Positions 46,874 to 58,469 of a DNA stretch of 64,000 nt are shown here, piece after piece. The stretch covers positions 50,214,443 to 50,278,442 of the forward strand of contig CP136068.1 in NCBI GenBank assembly GCA_032622095.1, written 5' to 3'. Source of the stretch: Siphonodentalium dalli. Taxonomy: Eukaryota; Mollusca; Scaphopoda; Gadilida; Siphonodentaliidae. The translations under genes were made by a program, and so were the position numbers. A model generated the notes under the pieces. It searched no databases. It was given only the letters and a program-made list of their open reading frames with translations, and was not told the DNA's origin. The stretch's first letter is position 1, and each line of letters starts with the position of its first letter.

Positions 46874-47280
46874 TTAAAGGTACTCAATCTGATTAAGCAC
46901 CCCTAAATTACTATTTCTTCGGCTTCAGGGGTTAAAAATAATTAATTTGAGTCGAGGAACCCATCCATCAAAGCTCAGAATGATCAGATATTGATTCTTT
47001 TTTTAAATTTGTAATTTTCTCGAGATGTGTACTAATAATTGCAACAGAAACATTTATTCAAACGGACGAAGATGGATAACTCTAAAATGAAGCACTGAGA
47101 ACTTCCTTTTGACGGCATGTTCTGGGCCAGAAACAAGAGATAACAAAACTTCAAAAATTTATATCTGATCACTCTGAGGGTTGATGGGTAGGTTACTCGA
47201 CTCGAATCAATTATTTTTTTTACCTCAGAAGCCAAAGAAATAGTAATTTATGAGGGTCTAATTGGATTGAGTACCTTTAA
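46874..47280. mobile_element. AGGTACTC-family element with about 110-bp terminal inverted repeats
   Basis: TTAA at both edges, ends AGGTACTCAATCTGATTAAG and inverted ATTGGATTGAGTACCT. Arms include 'tactatttcttcggcttcagggg' and 'gagtcgaggaaccca' with their inverses. It is the most symmetrical member of the family here. Confidence 0.75.
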
Positions 47281-47655
47281 CATTTAACCAACCATTTTCA
47301 GACACACCTCCCCCCACTTGTTGATGAAAATCCACAAATCAGGTTCCAGCTATCTAGGTCACTTGTACCAATGTTAATCATATTTCCCAAACATGAAATG
47401 ACACACTCTATGATTTCCAGGCTTCAATTTAAAGATGAATTATCTGTTCCCACAACAAGTATATAGTTTCCTCAGTATAACATAAGAGAAATGAATCAAA
47501 AACACCTACCTGGGAACACTACTATCAATTAGTATTGATTTCCTTATATAATGTGACTATCAAGTTGCCCTGTGGGACATATATTTGTCACTATTTTTAG
47601 AAATAGTTATTGCTCAGAACAAACAGAGCTGTAAACTGTTTAAATATAATCAATA

Positions 47656-48080
47656 TTAAGTATGCATCATCCGATTAGATGCCCCTCAATAAGGCTCAAT
47701 TACTATATATTTGGATTCGGGTGGGAGGATATTTGATTTGAGTCGATGAACCCACCCACCAAAGCTAAGAGTTATTACATATTCATTTTTAAATCTATTA
47801 TTTTTCACCATCGAGACTTAATAGTGGCCTGGGAAAAAGTCAACGGGCCAATGGTCTTGGACCAAATTGCGGATGAAGATAACTCTAAAATCAAGTAGCT
47901 TTGTGTTGATAATGAGGCAAAATTTTCATTGAAAAACATGTTGATAAATAACACATTTTGAGTAATTTTATACTATAATTGACATTATTTTTGAGCAATT
48001 AATCGATTCTGATAACTGAAGCAGCATTTAAAAATATGTTGTTGGAAGCTGAATATATGGGGTTCATTGAATCAACTTGA
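47656..48080. mobile_element. AGGTACTC-family element, second type
   Basis: Resembles one arm of the 27.7-28.6 kb palindrome: 'gcatcatccgattagatgcccctcaa', 'gcggatgaagataactctaaaatcaag', 'atgttgataaataac' and 'gcaattaatcgattctgataactgaag'. Confidence 0.6.
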
Positions 48081-48930
48081 GAGTTTGCACGCTAAATTAT
48101 ACATGAAATGCTTTATATAATTATTATACAATGAAGTAAAATAAATAATCACTCCAAATATTAAAAAAACATGTGAGTATAGTTAGTATACAGACTGTCA
48201 ATGCGGTGAACGTTATTGCACCAATTTGTTGGGGCTCAAGTTCCGTGAAATATTACATGAGTGGCCAGTGTCAAATTGCATCTTGCAGCATAACACTTTA
48301 AGATAACAGATAAGTGGACAATTGTTTGCAGGTGTGGTTTGGTTTTGTATTTACTACACACCAATATTCAATCAAGTAATAATATTTGTCCACTACCTAG
48401 GCAAGTTAGTTATATATTGAACATGGCAAGAAATTAAATTAATTCTCTGGTACTGGATAGGCTGTCATGCATGATGTCAAATATGTTGCGAGTCTCAATG
48501 ACATCAGGATTGCACTATCGTGGACAAGCTGAAAAATTATACCAACAATGTAACTGAATTTACGAAATAGACCAAAATATTGCAGCTGTGTAATTAGAAG
48601 TAAAATAAAATAAAGCTTTATTCCACACCTATTGACTATTCAACCAAATCTCACCATTGAATACCTATTATTGTATGCCTCTAGTGGAATAGAAGCCGGA
48701 CCTATTTTTTGTTGATGTTGGAAAGGCGACAAACAGCTATTATAGGTACATTTAGTATGTCAACAATCAGCTTCAGGTGATGTCCCGATCATAACCGGTT
48801 ATCCATCAGACTTAAATCACAATAAAGGTAGCTGACTCATGGATTGACACAATGGTGTAGAATAAATACAGAACACAACTTGTACCATAATCTCAAATAT
48901 TTTATCAAAATCATGGTGGACAGTGCATAA

Positions 48931-49022
48931 TTACATTCTGCTCGAGTTTTGCTGTCGCAAAATATATCCATGCACCTTCTGCAACTCATTTGATAACAGA
49001 TTCTCGATGACACTAGGGGTAA
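48931..49022 (-). CDS. Candidate terminal exon
   Basis: Minus strand: 'tttttttaatatttgcag' at 49038 is a strong acceptor but leads into a cysteine-rich frame (DPKIKLPLVSSRICYQMSCR...). Using the next AG at 49023 gives TPSVIENLLSNELQKVHGYI then LRQQNSSRM and TAA, which looks more like a helical protein tail. The two frames compete. Confidence 0.3.
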
Positions 49023-49494
49023 CTTAATTTTAGGATCCTGCAAATATTAAAAAAATCATATTCAATTAAACATGCTGCTGCATGAGTATATGATTCATAT
49101 TTGATTCAACATCAGCGAAGAATATATCTATATAACATCCATGTTGAGCTTCGCAGTGCTAAAATGAGTGTTCTGTAAGAAGCACACATCGATGGCATTG
49201 CCGTAGAGTCGTAAGCACCCCCTCATTATGAGAGTAGTTCATCTGGATGATTGATTTCAGCATCCTGACCGACTGTACATGTGCATGTAGGTTGTGATAC
49301 ATGTGAGTCCGATCAGGCCAAAACGAAGAATACCTGTGTTTAGGGTAACCCGCCCGCCCCTACTCAAAACCTGCCGCCAAATTCCATTTTATCGTTTTTC
49401 AAAAATTTCCTCCGACTTCATTTTATTTTTTTTATAATTAGGAATTCGCGACTACGGAATTAGCTTAAACAAGTAAACCATTTCCTTGCAAATA

Positions 49495-49813
49495 TCGTCA
49501 ATTCTCGAAAAACGGAAGTGCCGCCATTGTTGTTGTAGTATATTCGTATTCCCTCGTCATTGTTCGGCAAACCTCGCCGATTTCTCGAAAGCGGAAACTT
49601 TTGCCGGAATATGTATTAACTAGCAAATCGAAAGTAACCGGATATTTTGCCGATTGCACATGGCGATTAAATATGGCGGAAACACTTCCGTGTGCGGATA
49701 GATCCTGCATTTTAGCCATTAAACTTCACAAATGCGTTCATATGAATCAGAATAGAAACATCATGGTGCCTGTCAACAATAGCACAGACATGTTGTCGTG
49801 CGTGAACCGGTAA
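49495..49813 (+). promoter_or_regulatory. CpG-rich patch with ETS/YY1-like motifs and opposing short frames
   Basis: Contains AACGGAAGTGCCGCCATTG and ATGGCGGAAACACTTCCG, typical of housekeeping-type start sites (ETS GGAAGTG, YY1 GCCGCCAT). On the plus strand ATG at 49673 opens MAETLPCADRSCILAIKLHK..., 46 codons to a stop that overlaps a possible donor (CCG then gtaaca). On the minus strand ATG at 49719 opens MAKMQDLSAHGSVSAIFNRH..., 73 codons. Either could be a first exon; neither has a partner. Confidence 0.35.
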
Positions 49814-49862
49814 CACACGGATTCTGAACTGACAGAAAAGGACATAGTAATAAAATGTCAGA

Positions 49863-50876
49863 GGGACCTCCTATTTACCGAGAACAACCGAGAACAAGTC
49901 TAAAATTAATAACTAAGTCTTAATAATGTTCAATTATAGTGTACATATCAATCTTAAGTGAATATTATACCATATTTGACATTTTAAATGACATATATGT
50001 AGTTATTATGGGTATATACCGAGAAAATGAAACATGCTTGTTCTCGGTTGGCGGTAACACAAAGGCATAAGCTGTGCCTCTAGAGGTGTTAATTAACTAA
50101 GTACTAGCTGCATGAGGTCTGATTGGTGATCAAATTTCATTGAGTTGAATTATATTTGGTGCAGATATTAACTGTTAATCACGCAAGCAATATACAGAAT
50201 TGAATCAGAAGATATATGACATTGCTTACCATTATTATTATGGTGAATAATCTTCCTCAAAGTAGTTATATTTTACAAATATTATATCTAAATTGACTTG
50301 TTCTCGGTAAATTTGACCGCACATATGGAGAGCGGTGCACTTTTGATATCTCTTAGCTGATCGTTTATACAATATCGAAACGTCTATCAGTTTAATCTGG
50401 CAGTTTTAAGATGTTCTGGTCCGTCGATAATTTAATGTTGTTAATGCATGGACTCGCAAATGCTGTTTTTGTCCAACATTTTGGTATGTTTTTATTTGCT
50501 TTCGAGCGTCAAATATATATGCACTGTCTCATCAAATGTTCGATCCACTTTCACTTGCTAGTTTAAGAAGAAACACAACTCAATGCATGTTGATCACCAA
50601 TCAGACCTATCACGCAGCTAGTTCTTAGTTAATTAACACCTAGGCACGGCTTATGTCTTTGTGTTACCGCCAACCGAGAACAAGAACAGCGGCTGCGCGA
50701 TGTTTCAACTTCTCGGTATATACCAATAATAACTACATATATGTCATTTGAAATGTCAACTATGGTATAATATTAACTTGATATGTACACTATAATTGAA
50801 CATTATTAAGACTTAATTATTAATTTTAGACTTGTTCTCGGTTGTTCTTGGTTGTTCTCGGTAAATAGGAGGTCCG
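49863..50876. mobile_element. 1014-bp palindromic transposon with 8-bp target duplication
   Basis: ATGTCAGA flanks both ends (49855-49862 and 50877-50884). Ends GGGACCTCCTATTTACCG and its inverse, each followed by repeated CGAGAACAA/TTGTTCTCG boxes. Inverted arms of about 270 bp carry 'aattaactaag...gaggtctgattggtgatca' and its inverse. No transposase frame. An 8-bp duplication fits hAT, P or Merlin types. Confidence 0.8.
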
Positions 50877-51355
50877 ATGTCAGATTAAAAATAATTCTGA
50901 CACTTTTGAAATCGACCCAAAGCTAAAAATTCCTGGCATTATTATAGTTTATCCACCTCTCACCGCATCCACCCTGAAAATCATAAGCCTGACGTAACAT
51001 GAGTCTGTGTGTACCCATGCAGTAGGAGTGGTATGTGCCTGGTAGAACTTAATTTTTTCCTAGTTGAACTATTTCTCATTAAATATTCATTAGTTCTACA
51101 GAAAACCGGACCCGATTAATCAACATCTTCTGTGTCGCAATGATACGAATGCAACATCAGTCATAGGGTAATCAATGCACATATATTGTTCTTGGTGCTT
51201 ACTTTGTTTTACATGTGTGAATACCACCACCGCTTTGCATATTGATTATGTTATGTACGTCACGTTGGCGTTGTCGCATGTACATGTATGTGCCATTTCC
51301 AATGGAGGAACTCTTGTTAAATTCACCTTCTGAGTTGAATATTTCGCAAAATTTC

Positions 51356-51440
51356 TTAGTATTCGAGTCGGTGGATAAATAAAATATAAGTGTCTTGTGT
51401 GGGAAATTGAACAGTAATATGTCCACTCGTATGATTTGGC
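51356..51440 (-). CDS. Gene I exon 4 (terminal)
   Basis: Minus strand: acceptor 'agctcggatattacag' then one base completing a codon from exon 3, then PNHTSGHITVQFPTQDTYIL and FIHRLEY with TAA. The other two frames are also open over most of this stretch, so the choice rests on phase. It lies inside the inverted-repeat-bounded segment while exon 3 lies just outside, so this exon may be transposon-derived. Confidence 0.4.
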
Positions 51441-51854
51441 CTGTAATATCCGAGCTTCAGCGTGAACATAAACCGTTTAATTTTCAACACTAGACACTTA
51501 TTCTATATATAATATCATTTAATATCATGCTGTATACATGTCATTGAACTTCTGCAACACCATTAAACTGAGTAAAGCTACCATGGCATTGATTAGTGTG
51601 ACAATGACTTGCCCAAGCTATATATGAGTGACACTGGCAGACGATTAGAAGGCACGAATACTTAAATATTATTCCCCGTGAAAAATAAAATGAAAAAATA
51701 AAATAAAATGAAGTACCGCCCGCCCGCCCCTGTTTTTTTCCCTCATGTTACCCTAAACTCAGGTATTCTTCCTTTTGGCCTCATGTAGCCCCAATGCCCC
51801 GCAAAATTAAAAGATTAGTTGAAATGCAAAGTAACATCATTATATTTTACTCAC

Positions 51855-51973
51855 AGACACAGACTGCCATTGGAAATGTTTTGTCCTCTCACAAATTCCA
51901 GAATTATGGCGAAGTTGTCTTGCAGCAAATTCAGAGGATCACATCACTCATTCTTACGATAAGCTGAGGTTAT
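51855..51973 (-). CDS. Gene I exon 3 with in-frame TGA
   Basis: Minus strand: strong acceptor (tttactaatttttgcag), 119 nt, strong donor (GTGTCT then gtgagt). In the phase set by exon 2 it reads ITSAYRKNE, then TGA, then CDPLNLLQDNFAIILEFVRG and QNISNGSLC, ending in phase 2. One stop interrupts an otherwise convincing exon: the gene may simply end here, may be a pseudogene, or may use readthrough. Confidence 0.45.
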
Positions 51974-52065
51974 CTGCAAAAATTAGTAAACACTTATTAC
52001 AATATTGTTTTCATTAGAAAAAGCTATTACTCAGACTAGTTATTTAATTGCAATTGTATACATAC

Positions 52066-52106
52066 ACATGAAATCTGAAAATTGGCCACAGCAATAACTT
52101 CCAGGG
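52066..52106 (-). CDS. Gene I exon 2
   Basis: Minus strand: acceptor 'tacatatgtgattttatag', 41 nt, donor TCATGT then gtatgt. It accepts phase 1 from the 56.6-kb exon (G+CC) and reads LEVIAVANFQISC, leaving phase 0. Confidence 0.45.
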
Positions 52107-52292
52107 CTATAAAATCACATATGTACTTCACCAACATTCATCAGGGACGTCGATGGAGCGTCTCCATTGGGGAGGGATGCACCTTGAATTTGAAATGTAT
52201 AAAGCCACCCTTCCCCACACCCACCTCCTAAAATATCCAACACATGTTGTATTATATCAGACAAGAAGTCAAATTTGTTTTCAAGTTGGAGC

Positions 52293-52567
52293 AGGAGCCT
52301 CCGGTGGTCGAATCGGTAGAGTGCCAGGTGCATTACACTGTCACAGGCCGTCCAGCGCTGACGAAGATGGTTCGAACCCCGTCATAGGAAGGGTGACTGG
52401 GCAAGTTTTGTCAGTTGCTTTCTGGGGGTTGGTGGTTTCTACATGCAGTGGGACGATTTCTTGGTGAAATCAAGCCTCTGCGTGGTCTTTCCTCCACCAG
52501 TAAAATTGACAACATCATGTGTGGCCTAGCGGCTAGAATGACAATAAACCCTAATAAACCAAACCAA
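52293..52567 (+). mobile_element. tRNA-derived SINE with 12-bp target duplication
   Basis: TCAAGTTGGAGC flanks both sides (52281-52292 and 52568-52579). The head has an A-box-like TGGTCGAATCGGTAGAG and a B-box GGTTCGAACCC at 52369-52379, the Pol III promoter of a tRNA. The body includes 'gggttggtggtttctacatg' and 'ctttcctccacca', like the conserved central domain of metazoan SINEs. The 3' tail is a short AATAAACC repeat. It lies in the large intron of gene I. Confidence 0.85.
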
Positions 52568-53023
52568 TCAAGTTGGAGCCAGTTAAAATTGTGAATTGGA
52601 ACATAAGTACTAGTAGAATGTCTGCTGAACAGTCTCTTTAACGACAATAACTTATGTTGAACTTATCTTGGCCATTTTTGTCGCAAGCATCCATAGCAAC
52701 TCAACTCAAATGTTGAGTTATGTTCTGCATGAAACGGGAAAAAAAGAAGATAAAATAAAAAAAGAGTATTCTCTGTATATGAGCTTTGGTAGCAAGTAAA
52801 GTGCAAGTGCACTCTGACCGACTTTAAAATCGCAGGTGCACAGATTCCCATGGTAATAAATATCTGTGCCATTTAAAAAAAATTAACAAAAAATGTAGGA
52901 ATAATGCAGTTTCCCATGGTACTAAATGTCTGAAAGTTTTGAAACAATTGACCAAAAATTATAGGAACAAAAGCTCAAAAGTAATACCCCTGTATAATAT
53001 ATTAAAACATTTCTTAAAGGTAC

Positions 53024-53416
53024 TCAATCAGATAAAACTCCTCTCAATTACTATTTCAATGGCTTCGCTGGCTTCAGGGGTAAAAAATATTTGATTCGAG
53101 TCGAGGAAGGCACCCATCAAAGCTCAGATTTATTAGATATCGATTTTAGAAATCTATTATTTTTCATTATCAGGAATACTTTCTGTCACAGAAGTTTCCT
53201 GAAAAAGCCGACTGACATACTCTCGATACTAAATTCCATTGAACAAAATGTTGCTATACAACAGATTTTGGGCAATTATATACGATAGTTCACAGTCGTT
53301 AGCATTATTTTTGGATAATTATTTGATTCTGATAACTAAAGTGACCTTTGATAAAATTTTGTTGTTGTTGGAATCTGTTGCGATGGGGACCCTCTGATCG
53401 GATTGAGTACCTTTAA
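53024..53416. mobile_element. AGGTACTC-family element
   Basis: TTAA at both edges; ends AGGTACTCAATCAGATAAAA and inverted ATCGGATTGAGTACCT, with 'gattcgagtcgagga', 'atcaaagctcagatttattag' and 'tgttgttggaatctg' blocks inside. Confidence 0.75.
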
Positions 53417-54238
53417 GTCAAAAAGGGGGATAACTAAAAACAATTGGACAGACTTCATAATCACAGGTGCACAGGTTATCATTGTGGTTGCTGTCTGTGC
53501 CAAGTTTCATGGAAAATGATTAAAAATGACTGAGAAATACTCTGCACAAATTTGTGTCCATGGACAGAAGGAGGGCTAAGATGTTTCCAGTATAACCCCC
53601 CACAACTTGCAGGGGGGGGGTATAATAATAATTTTGGAGGGCATTAAATAATGTCCCGACAGTCAAGGACCACAAATAGGTCCAAGGGCTGTTAATAAAA
53701 CATAACGCTCATGCATGTTATTATTATTAATACAACTCCATCCTTGTGTGATCGGTGACACAGAATTCACTGGGCCGTGTGAGAACATTTGAAATTTGAA
53801 CATACAAATTGCAAAATCCTATAGCATCTATTGAGTAGCCTCAAGGTTTTAGAAACATCAGACCTGATCTGTTGGTCTAACACAAATTATTCCACACTAA
53901 TAGATTGTTTGATAATCAATCTACAAAAAGATTTCAACCTATTGTTTCTTGTGAAATTTCCGACTATAAATGTACTAGTACATGTCTGGAATTCAACGAT
54001 ATTTAGAACAGTTGAAAGTTTTGACCACGGTTGATGGACATAGGTTAATTGTAGCATTACCAGTCTCTGCCCCGGCTATAGGCTAATATGATATTCGCCG
54101 GACATTCGAAGGATATAGTTTACCCGATACCCTTTTGCTGTATACATTGGTCTTTATATCCAGTGATTCTGTCAGGCTACTTTATGCAAGTCGAATTCCT
54201 GTTTTCACAGACTTGCGACTGACGCGTGCGACAACTGA

Positions 54239-54304
54239 GGTTGTGGCTGATGCAGTTAAACCCATTCGATTTAAATATGTGCTTAACTGCATCAGCCACA
54301 AACC
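54239..54304. repeat. Perfect-stem hairpin
   Basis: GGTTGTGGCTGATGCAGTTAA and TTAACTGCATCAGCCACAAAC pair over about 20 bp around a 23-nt AT-rich loop. Confidence 0.8.
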
Positions 54305-55974
54305 CAGTGATTTATATAATATATATGATTTGAAACGTTGTGCCTATATATAACGAGAGGCCGATCACGATCGGCAGATGTTTAACCCATACCTTGGCGA
54401 TAGCGACTAGCCATAACTGACAATTTGTCAAAGATATGATCACAGGAATTAATCCATATATCAGTACCCAACTTGAAATCAAAAGCTCATATTATTTGGC
54501 TTAAGAAAGGGTTAAAGTATTTGGGTTGGGGAGGAGTAGTTTTAAATCTCATAACTCTGTCCCTATTCACCCAAGGACCTCTCACTCTGAGATCCAATGG
54601 TTTAGTGATTTCGGAGGACATGTTTAGTAGTTTAAGTTAACTCATTGGAAGCAAAAGTGATAAATCCCTATCTTTGCCACTTTTGACATGCCAGATATTC
54701 AAAATTTATTATTCACTTCTAAAGAGAAATTATAATTGTTGACAAGCCAGACTGCTTAGAACGACATATATGTAGGGGATTCCATCTCGTATTTAAATGG
54801 TACTTTAATTACCCACCGCCCTTCCCCCATTCTCCCCAGTTATTTGTTTATCAAACATGGACAGATATAAGATCAGATCTGACCTGTGTATTAAATAAGA
54901 TTAAGTGTTTCATAACAGGGGTGTATCATGTATGGTTTTCAAAAATATATGTAGTTTATACAATTCAAAAGTATTATCTATATAATGTTATACAGACATA
55001 ATATGATGGGGATGCTGGCCCCTATGACCATTAAATCGTTCATATAAAAGAAAGTAAGTTAGCCCTCATTTGAATGGTTTCACACATTACAATGTTTTAC
55101 AAGTAGCTTGGGCACCAACAGCCACAACCTTCAATGTTAATCTTCTAAGTGCTCTGTGGCCCCTAAAATTCAATCAACCATGAAAATGTGAACAATTGGG
55201 AAAATAAGGTTCCTGGAAATACTAACATCTACCATATTGATTTTCAAAACAAGTCATCACTTACAATAGTCATGTATATTTATCTGCCTGTTTCCCATTG
55301 CATAGATAAATCATATTGGCTATCAGCTGTTGTTTTAATTTCAAATTGAAAGCACGTGTCAGTCGATACCAAAATTGATAGAAGTGAATAGTGTGCAAAG
55401 ATACCCAATAGATATTAAGAAATATGAGGAAGAGTCCATGTACATTATAGCATGTGTCTATGGAAACCTTGGAAAGGGTTAATTATTTTTGAAGCAAATT
55501 AATGGAATTTAGAAGACACTTATATAGGTGAGGGGGGCCCTTATCTCACCCTGTAATGAAATTTCAAGAATAGGAAAAACACCAGTCTTGTGCTGCCATT
55601 AATCAATTTGACAGTTAGAATAAACAAACAGTCAGCCACCAGTGTTGTTTATCTTGCTTGACCCACCAGAGCTCTGTATCATATGTTATCACTCATTTCA
55701 TAACAGATTTCACTTGGAATGACAACATCTATAAAAATCCTCTCATATACTCTGGATGTTGGATGATCACATGGTAATTTATTGATATCATTATATTACA
55801 TGAAACTATTGCAATAAAATCTTCATATTTTCAAAACAGGATATCACACCTAATTAATCGTATAAAAAAATAAATGAAAGTGTACAATTTTTATTTTATT
55901 TAATATTTAAATTTTTGTTTATTGTTATTTAAGTTCAAACAAAATTTAATATTTGTATATGCTAAATTTAGCAA
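54305..55974. other. No gene seen
   Basis: AT-rich, no supported exon and no repeat copy found elsewhere in the window. Would be intron if the gene I model is right. Confidence 0.4.
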
Positions 55975-56320
55975 GGAGCTAAATCTAAAAAAATATTCGG
56001 ACTCGATCTGTATTTTGGGCTGTGAAACTCAAATACCAAATTTGGTTCCAATCAGATAAAAAATGTTTGAGTTATGGCAGAATGCGTGAATTCTAAGTTG
56101 AAAAAGGGCCATAACTCTGTAACAAAAACTCGGATCAAACCCAAATTCGATCTGTATTTTGGGCTGAGAAATCCATATACAAAATTTGGTTTCGATCGGA
56201 TAGAAAATGTTTGAGTTATCGCATTACTCGTAAAGTGTCTACGGACAGACAGACGGACAGACAGACGGACGAACGACGAGTGGTCAATCCGGGCAACGAC
56301 ACTATGTTTAACATACTATG
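55975..56320. repeat. Dispersed mollusc-type repeat with ACGGACAGACGG tail
   Basis: Two tandem copies of 'ctgtattttgggctg.gaaa...aaatttggtt...gatcgga.a.aaaatgtttgagttat' joined by 'gaaaaagggccataactctg', ending in repeated GACGGACAGACA. This vocabulary is abundant in molluscan genomes and is the main taxonomic hint here. Confidence 0.7.
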
Positions 56321-56582
56321 GTATGGGTGAACATAAAAACCCATCTACATGTAGCCTCATGCATCAGCCGCATGTCTGTAATAGCAGCTTTATACCGACA
56401 TGGGTTGGCAGTCTATACATTTGTATTTATTGAATTTGTGTGCACCAGTCTCTGTCGAGACTAAGTCTGCATTAAGTACATGTGACTATATTTATATACT
56501 GGTACGTATATAAATCGTTCGTTCGAAGAGAGGTCCCTGTCGGTAATTGCCACACAGCAAATGCTGCACATGACATGTTCAC

Positions 56583-56835
56583 CTGAATGGCGATCACCAC
56601 CACCGGGCACTTGCAGTAAAAAGGGCAGTTCGTTCAAAGGGTACGAAGCCCCATGGCTACCCGTGGGCTTGCTATTGACAGTATTATAAGTACTAGTAGA
56701 GGTGGAAATATTTATTCTTTCGAGGTTTCGACACAAGTTTCCAACAACTGTGGTCTGTAATAACTTGTTCGAGCTATAAAAGGTGCAAAAACTAATTTTG
56801 GCTTTTGATGACTTGTGCATATTGCCATATTCCAT
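56583..56835 (-). CDS. Gene I candidate first coding exon
   Basis: Minus strand: ATG at 56835, 84 codons, donor CATTCAG then gtgaac (phase 1). Starts MEYGNMHKSSKAKISFCTFY, serine/threonine-rich in the middle (NISTSTSTYN), ends LLQVPGGGDRHS. The patch is distinctly GC-richer than its surroundings, and the frame stays open past the donor to 56461. It joins exon 2 in phase. No domain recognised. Confidence 0.45.
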
Positions 56836-56869
56836 TAATTCGAAATTAGGTGTGGTTGGAAATTGGAAA

Positions 56870-57120
56870 TGAAATAATATTATCTACTTAGTGAGCTTTC
56901 AGACAACCACGATTCAATCATAAGTGGAAGGATTTTCGTCGTAGGAAGTAACCGATAGTTAGACTGCGCATGCTCACGTCAAAATCACAAGTCAAGAAAT
57001 AATATCAAGCACCGTTTGATTTTAGATTCAAAATTGTGTCGTATCCACTTGTGACGTAATCGCAGTCGTGTATACATAAAAATTTTGGCTGGAAAGATAG
57101 CAGGGTAGTCAATCACATGC
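56870..57120. repeat. Dispersed repeat, inverted relative to 11.2-12.0 kb
   Basis: Contains 'cacgattcaatcataagtgga', 'cgtaggaagtaaccg', 'ctgcgcatgctcac' and 'gtgacgtaatc', the reverse of blocks in the 11.2-11.97 kb repeat. A third fragment is at 59150-59235. Confidence 0.5.
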
Positions 57121-57810
57121 TATACAAACAACCTACTCAGCTTGACAAAACAAGTCTCCACTACTTAACCGTGGTGTGGTTAGCGTTGCCACCGCGGTCA
57201 AAATGCAAAACCTTCTACACCGATGCTCCACCTACTAACTACAGTTGGGCCGCAGTTAGGCTGCTGCGAATATTCGATATTCGATTCGAAAGTCAAATTC
57301 GATTCGAATTAGAGTCGAAATTGCCAACTCGAAATTTCGAATATACTTTGACGGAAACGTAAGCTGTTTACGGACAAGTACACATGTCGATCTTAGCTGT
57401 TTGTGTGGCATTTAATTCCAGAAAATTATGTATATATACACCTAATAATTCTTATTCTACATCGCGGATGTTCGCATGCTATTAAATATAATTATAGCCA
57501 GCAATTAGCCACTATAGGATGACTAAATACGACGGGAATTATAGCTTTAAAATGGTAGCAAAAGCTCGGAGATTGCCGATGGACCGACGACGCGAGTAGC
57601 TATCGGTTGCTATGAGACTGAGCAACCGATAGCGTTATCCATCGTCTATCAGTCTCAGATTCCGCGTTATGTAATATCGTTGAGACTGTAAACAACACGT
57701 GTTCCGGTTTTGAAAAGAGCATTTTGGCGGTGTTTTCTTTTTAAGTTTTCTTTCAGTTTCGGAGCTTTCGTTTACACTGGACAAAATGTCGACAGTCATT
57801 CATGTTTATT

Positions 57811-58261
57811 TCAATGGCTTCGGGGGGGGGGTGGTCAAAAATATTTGATTCGAGTCGAGGAAGTCACCCGTCAAAGCTCAGATTTGTTAGATATCGATTT
57901 TAGAAATCTATTATTTTTCATTATCGGGAATACTTTCTGGCCCAGAACTCAGTCAAAATTGCATTATTATTACCACTTGATTTTAGAGTTATCCATCCTT
58001 GTCTGTTTGAATAGATTTTGGTGTACACATCCCGAGCAGATTATGGCAGTTGAAGGCAATTATTAGTACTCATCTCGAGTAAATAACAAATTTCAAAAAT
58101 CAATATCTAATAACTATGAGCTTTGTTTGATGGGTTCCTCGACTCGAATCAAATATTTTTTACCCCCAAAGAAATAGTAATATAGGACCCTCTGATCGGA
58201 TTGTTGTTGTTGGAATCTGTTGAGATGGGGACCCTCTGTTTGGATTGAGTACGTACTTTAA
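57811..58261. mobile_element. AGGTACTC-family element nested in the hAT element
   Basis: Left end is replaced by a G-run after 'caatggcttcgg'; inside are 'gattcgagtcgagga', 'tcaaagctcagatttgttag' and the inverted 'ttcctcgactcgaatcaaa'. The right end is 'ggattgagtacgtactttaa'. Confidence 0.65.
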
Positions 58262-58469
58262 ACATGATAAAGCTTCAGGCAGTGCAGGGACTTACACGTG
58301 TGATGAATGCAACATGGTGTATAAAACGCAAGCATATGGGACAACTACCCATCTATGGAATCATCTACCCTGCGACTGTTGTTGCGTCTTCAAGTTTATA
58401 ACAACGAGTGTTTCCGAATGCCGAATTGCAATTTTGCATGTACATGCAGACTATATAAATTTTGCGTGA
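58245..58469 (+). pseudogene. BED-type zinc finger relic of a hAT transposase
   Basis: The frame reads YTCDECNMVYKTQAYGTTTH then LWNHLP: a C-x2-C pair, the GTTxxL turn and H-x3-H, which is the BED finger pattern found at the N-terminus of hAT transposases (DNA binding). The finger covers about 58293-58370. Sequence before it derives from the nested repeat, and after it the frame becomes cysteine-rich and ends; no catalytic region follows. A decayed transposase exon is the simplest reading. Confidence 0.65.

Larger units (their letters stand above)
49315..51781. mobile_element. 2.47-kb segment bounded by inverted repeats
   Basis: AGGCCAAAACGAAGAATACC...GTTTAGGGTAACCCGCCCGCCCC at the left is matched, inverted, by GGGCGGGCGG...GTTACCCTAAAC.CAGGTATTCTTCCTTTTGGCCT at the right. 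It encloses a CpG-rich patch and a nested 1-kb palindromic transposon. No target duplication identified. Confidence 0.5.

Noticed and set aside
52301..52380. A tRNA gene
   Set aside because: A- and B-boxes are present, but the acceptor stem and cloverleaf are not, and the flanking target duplication and tail show it is a SINE.
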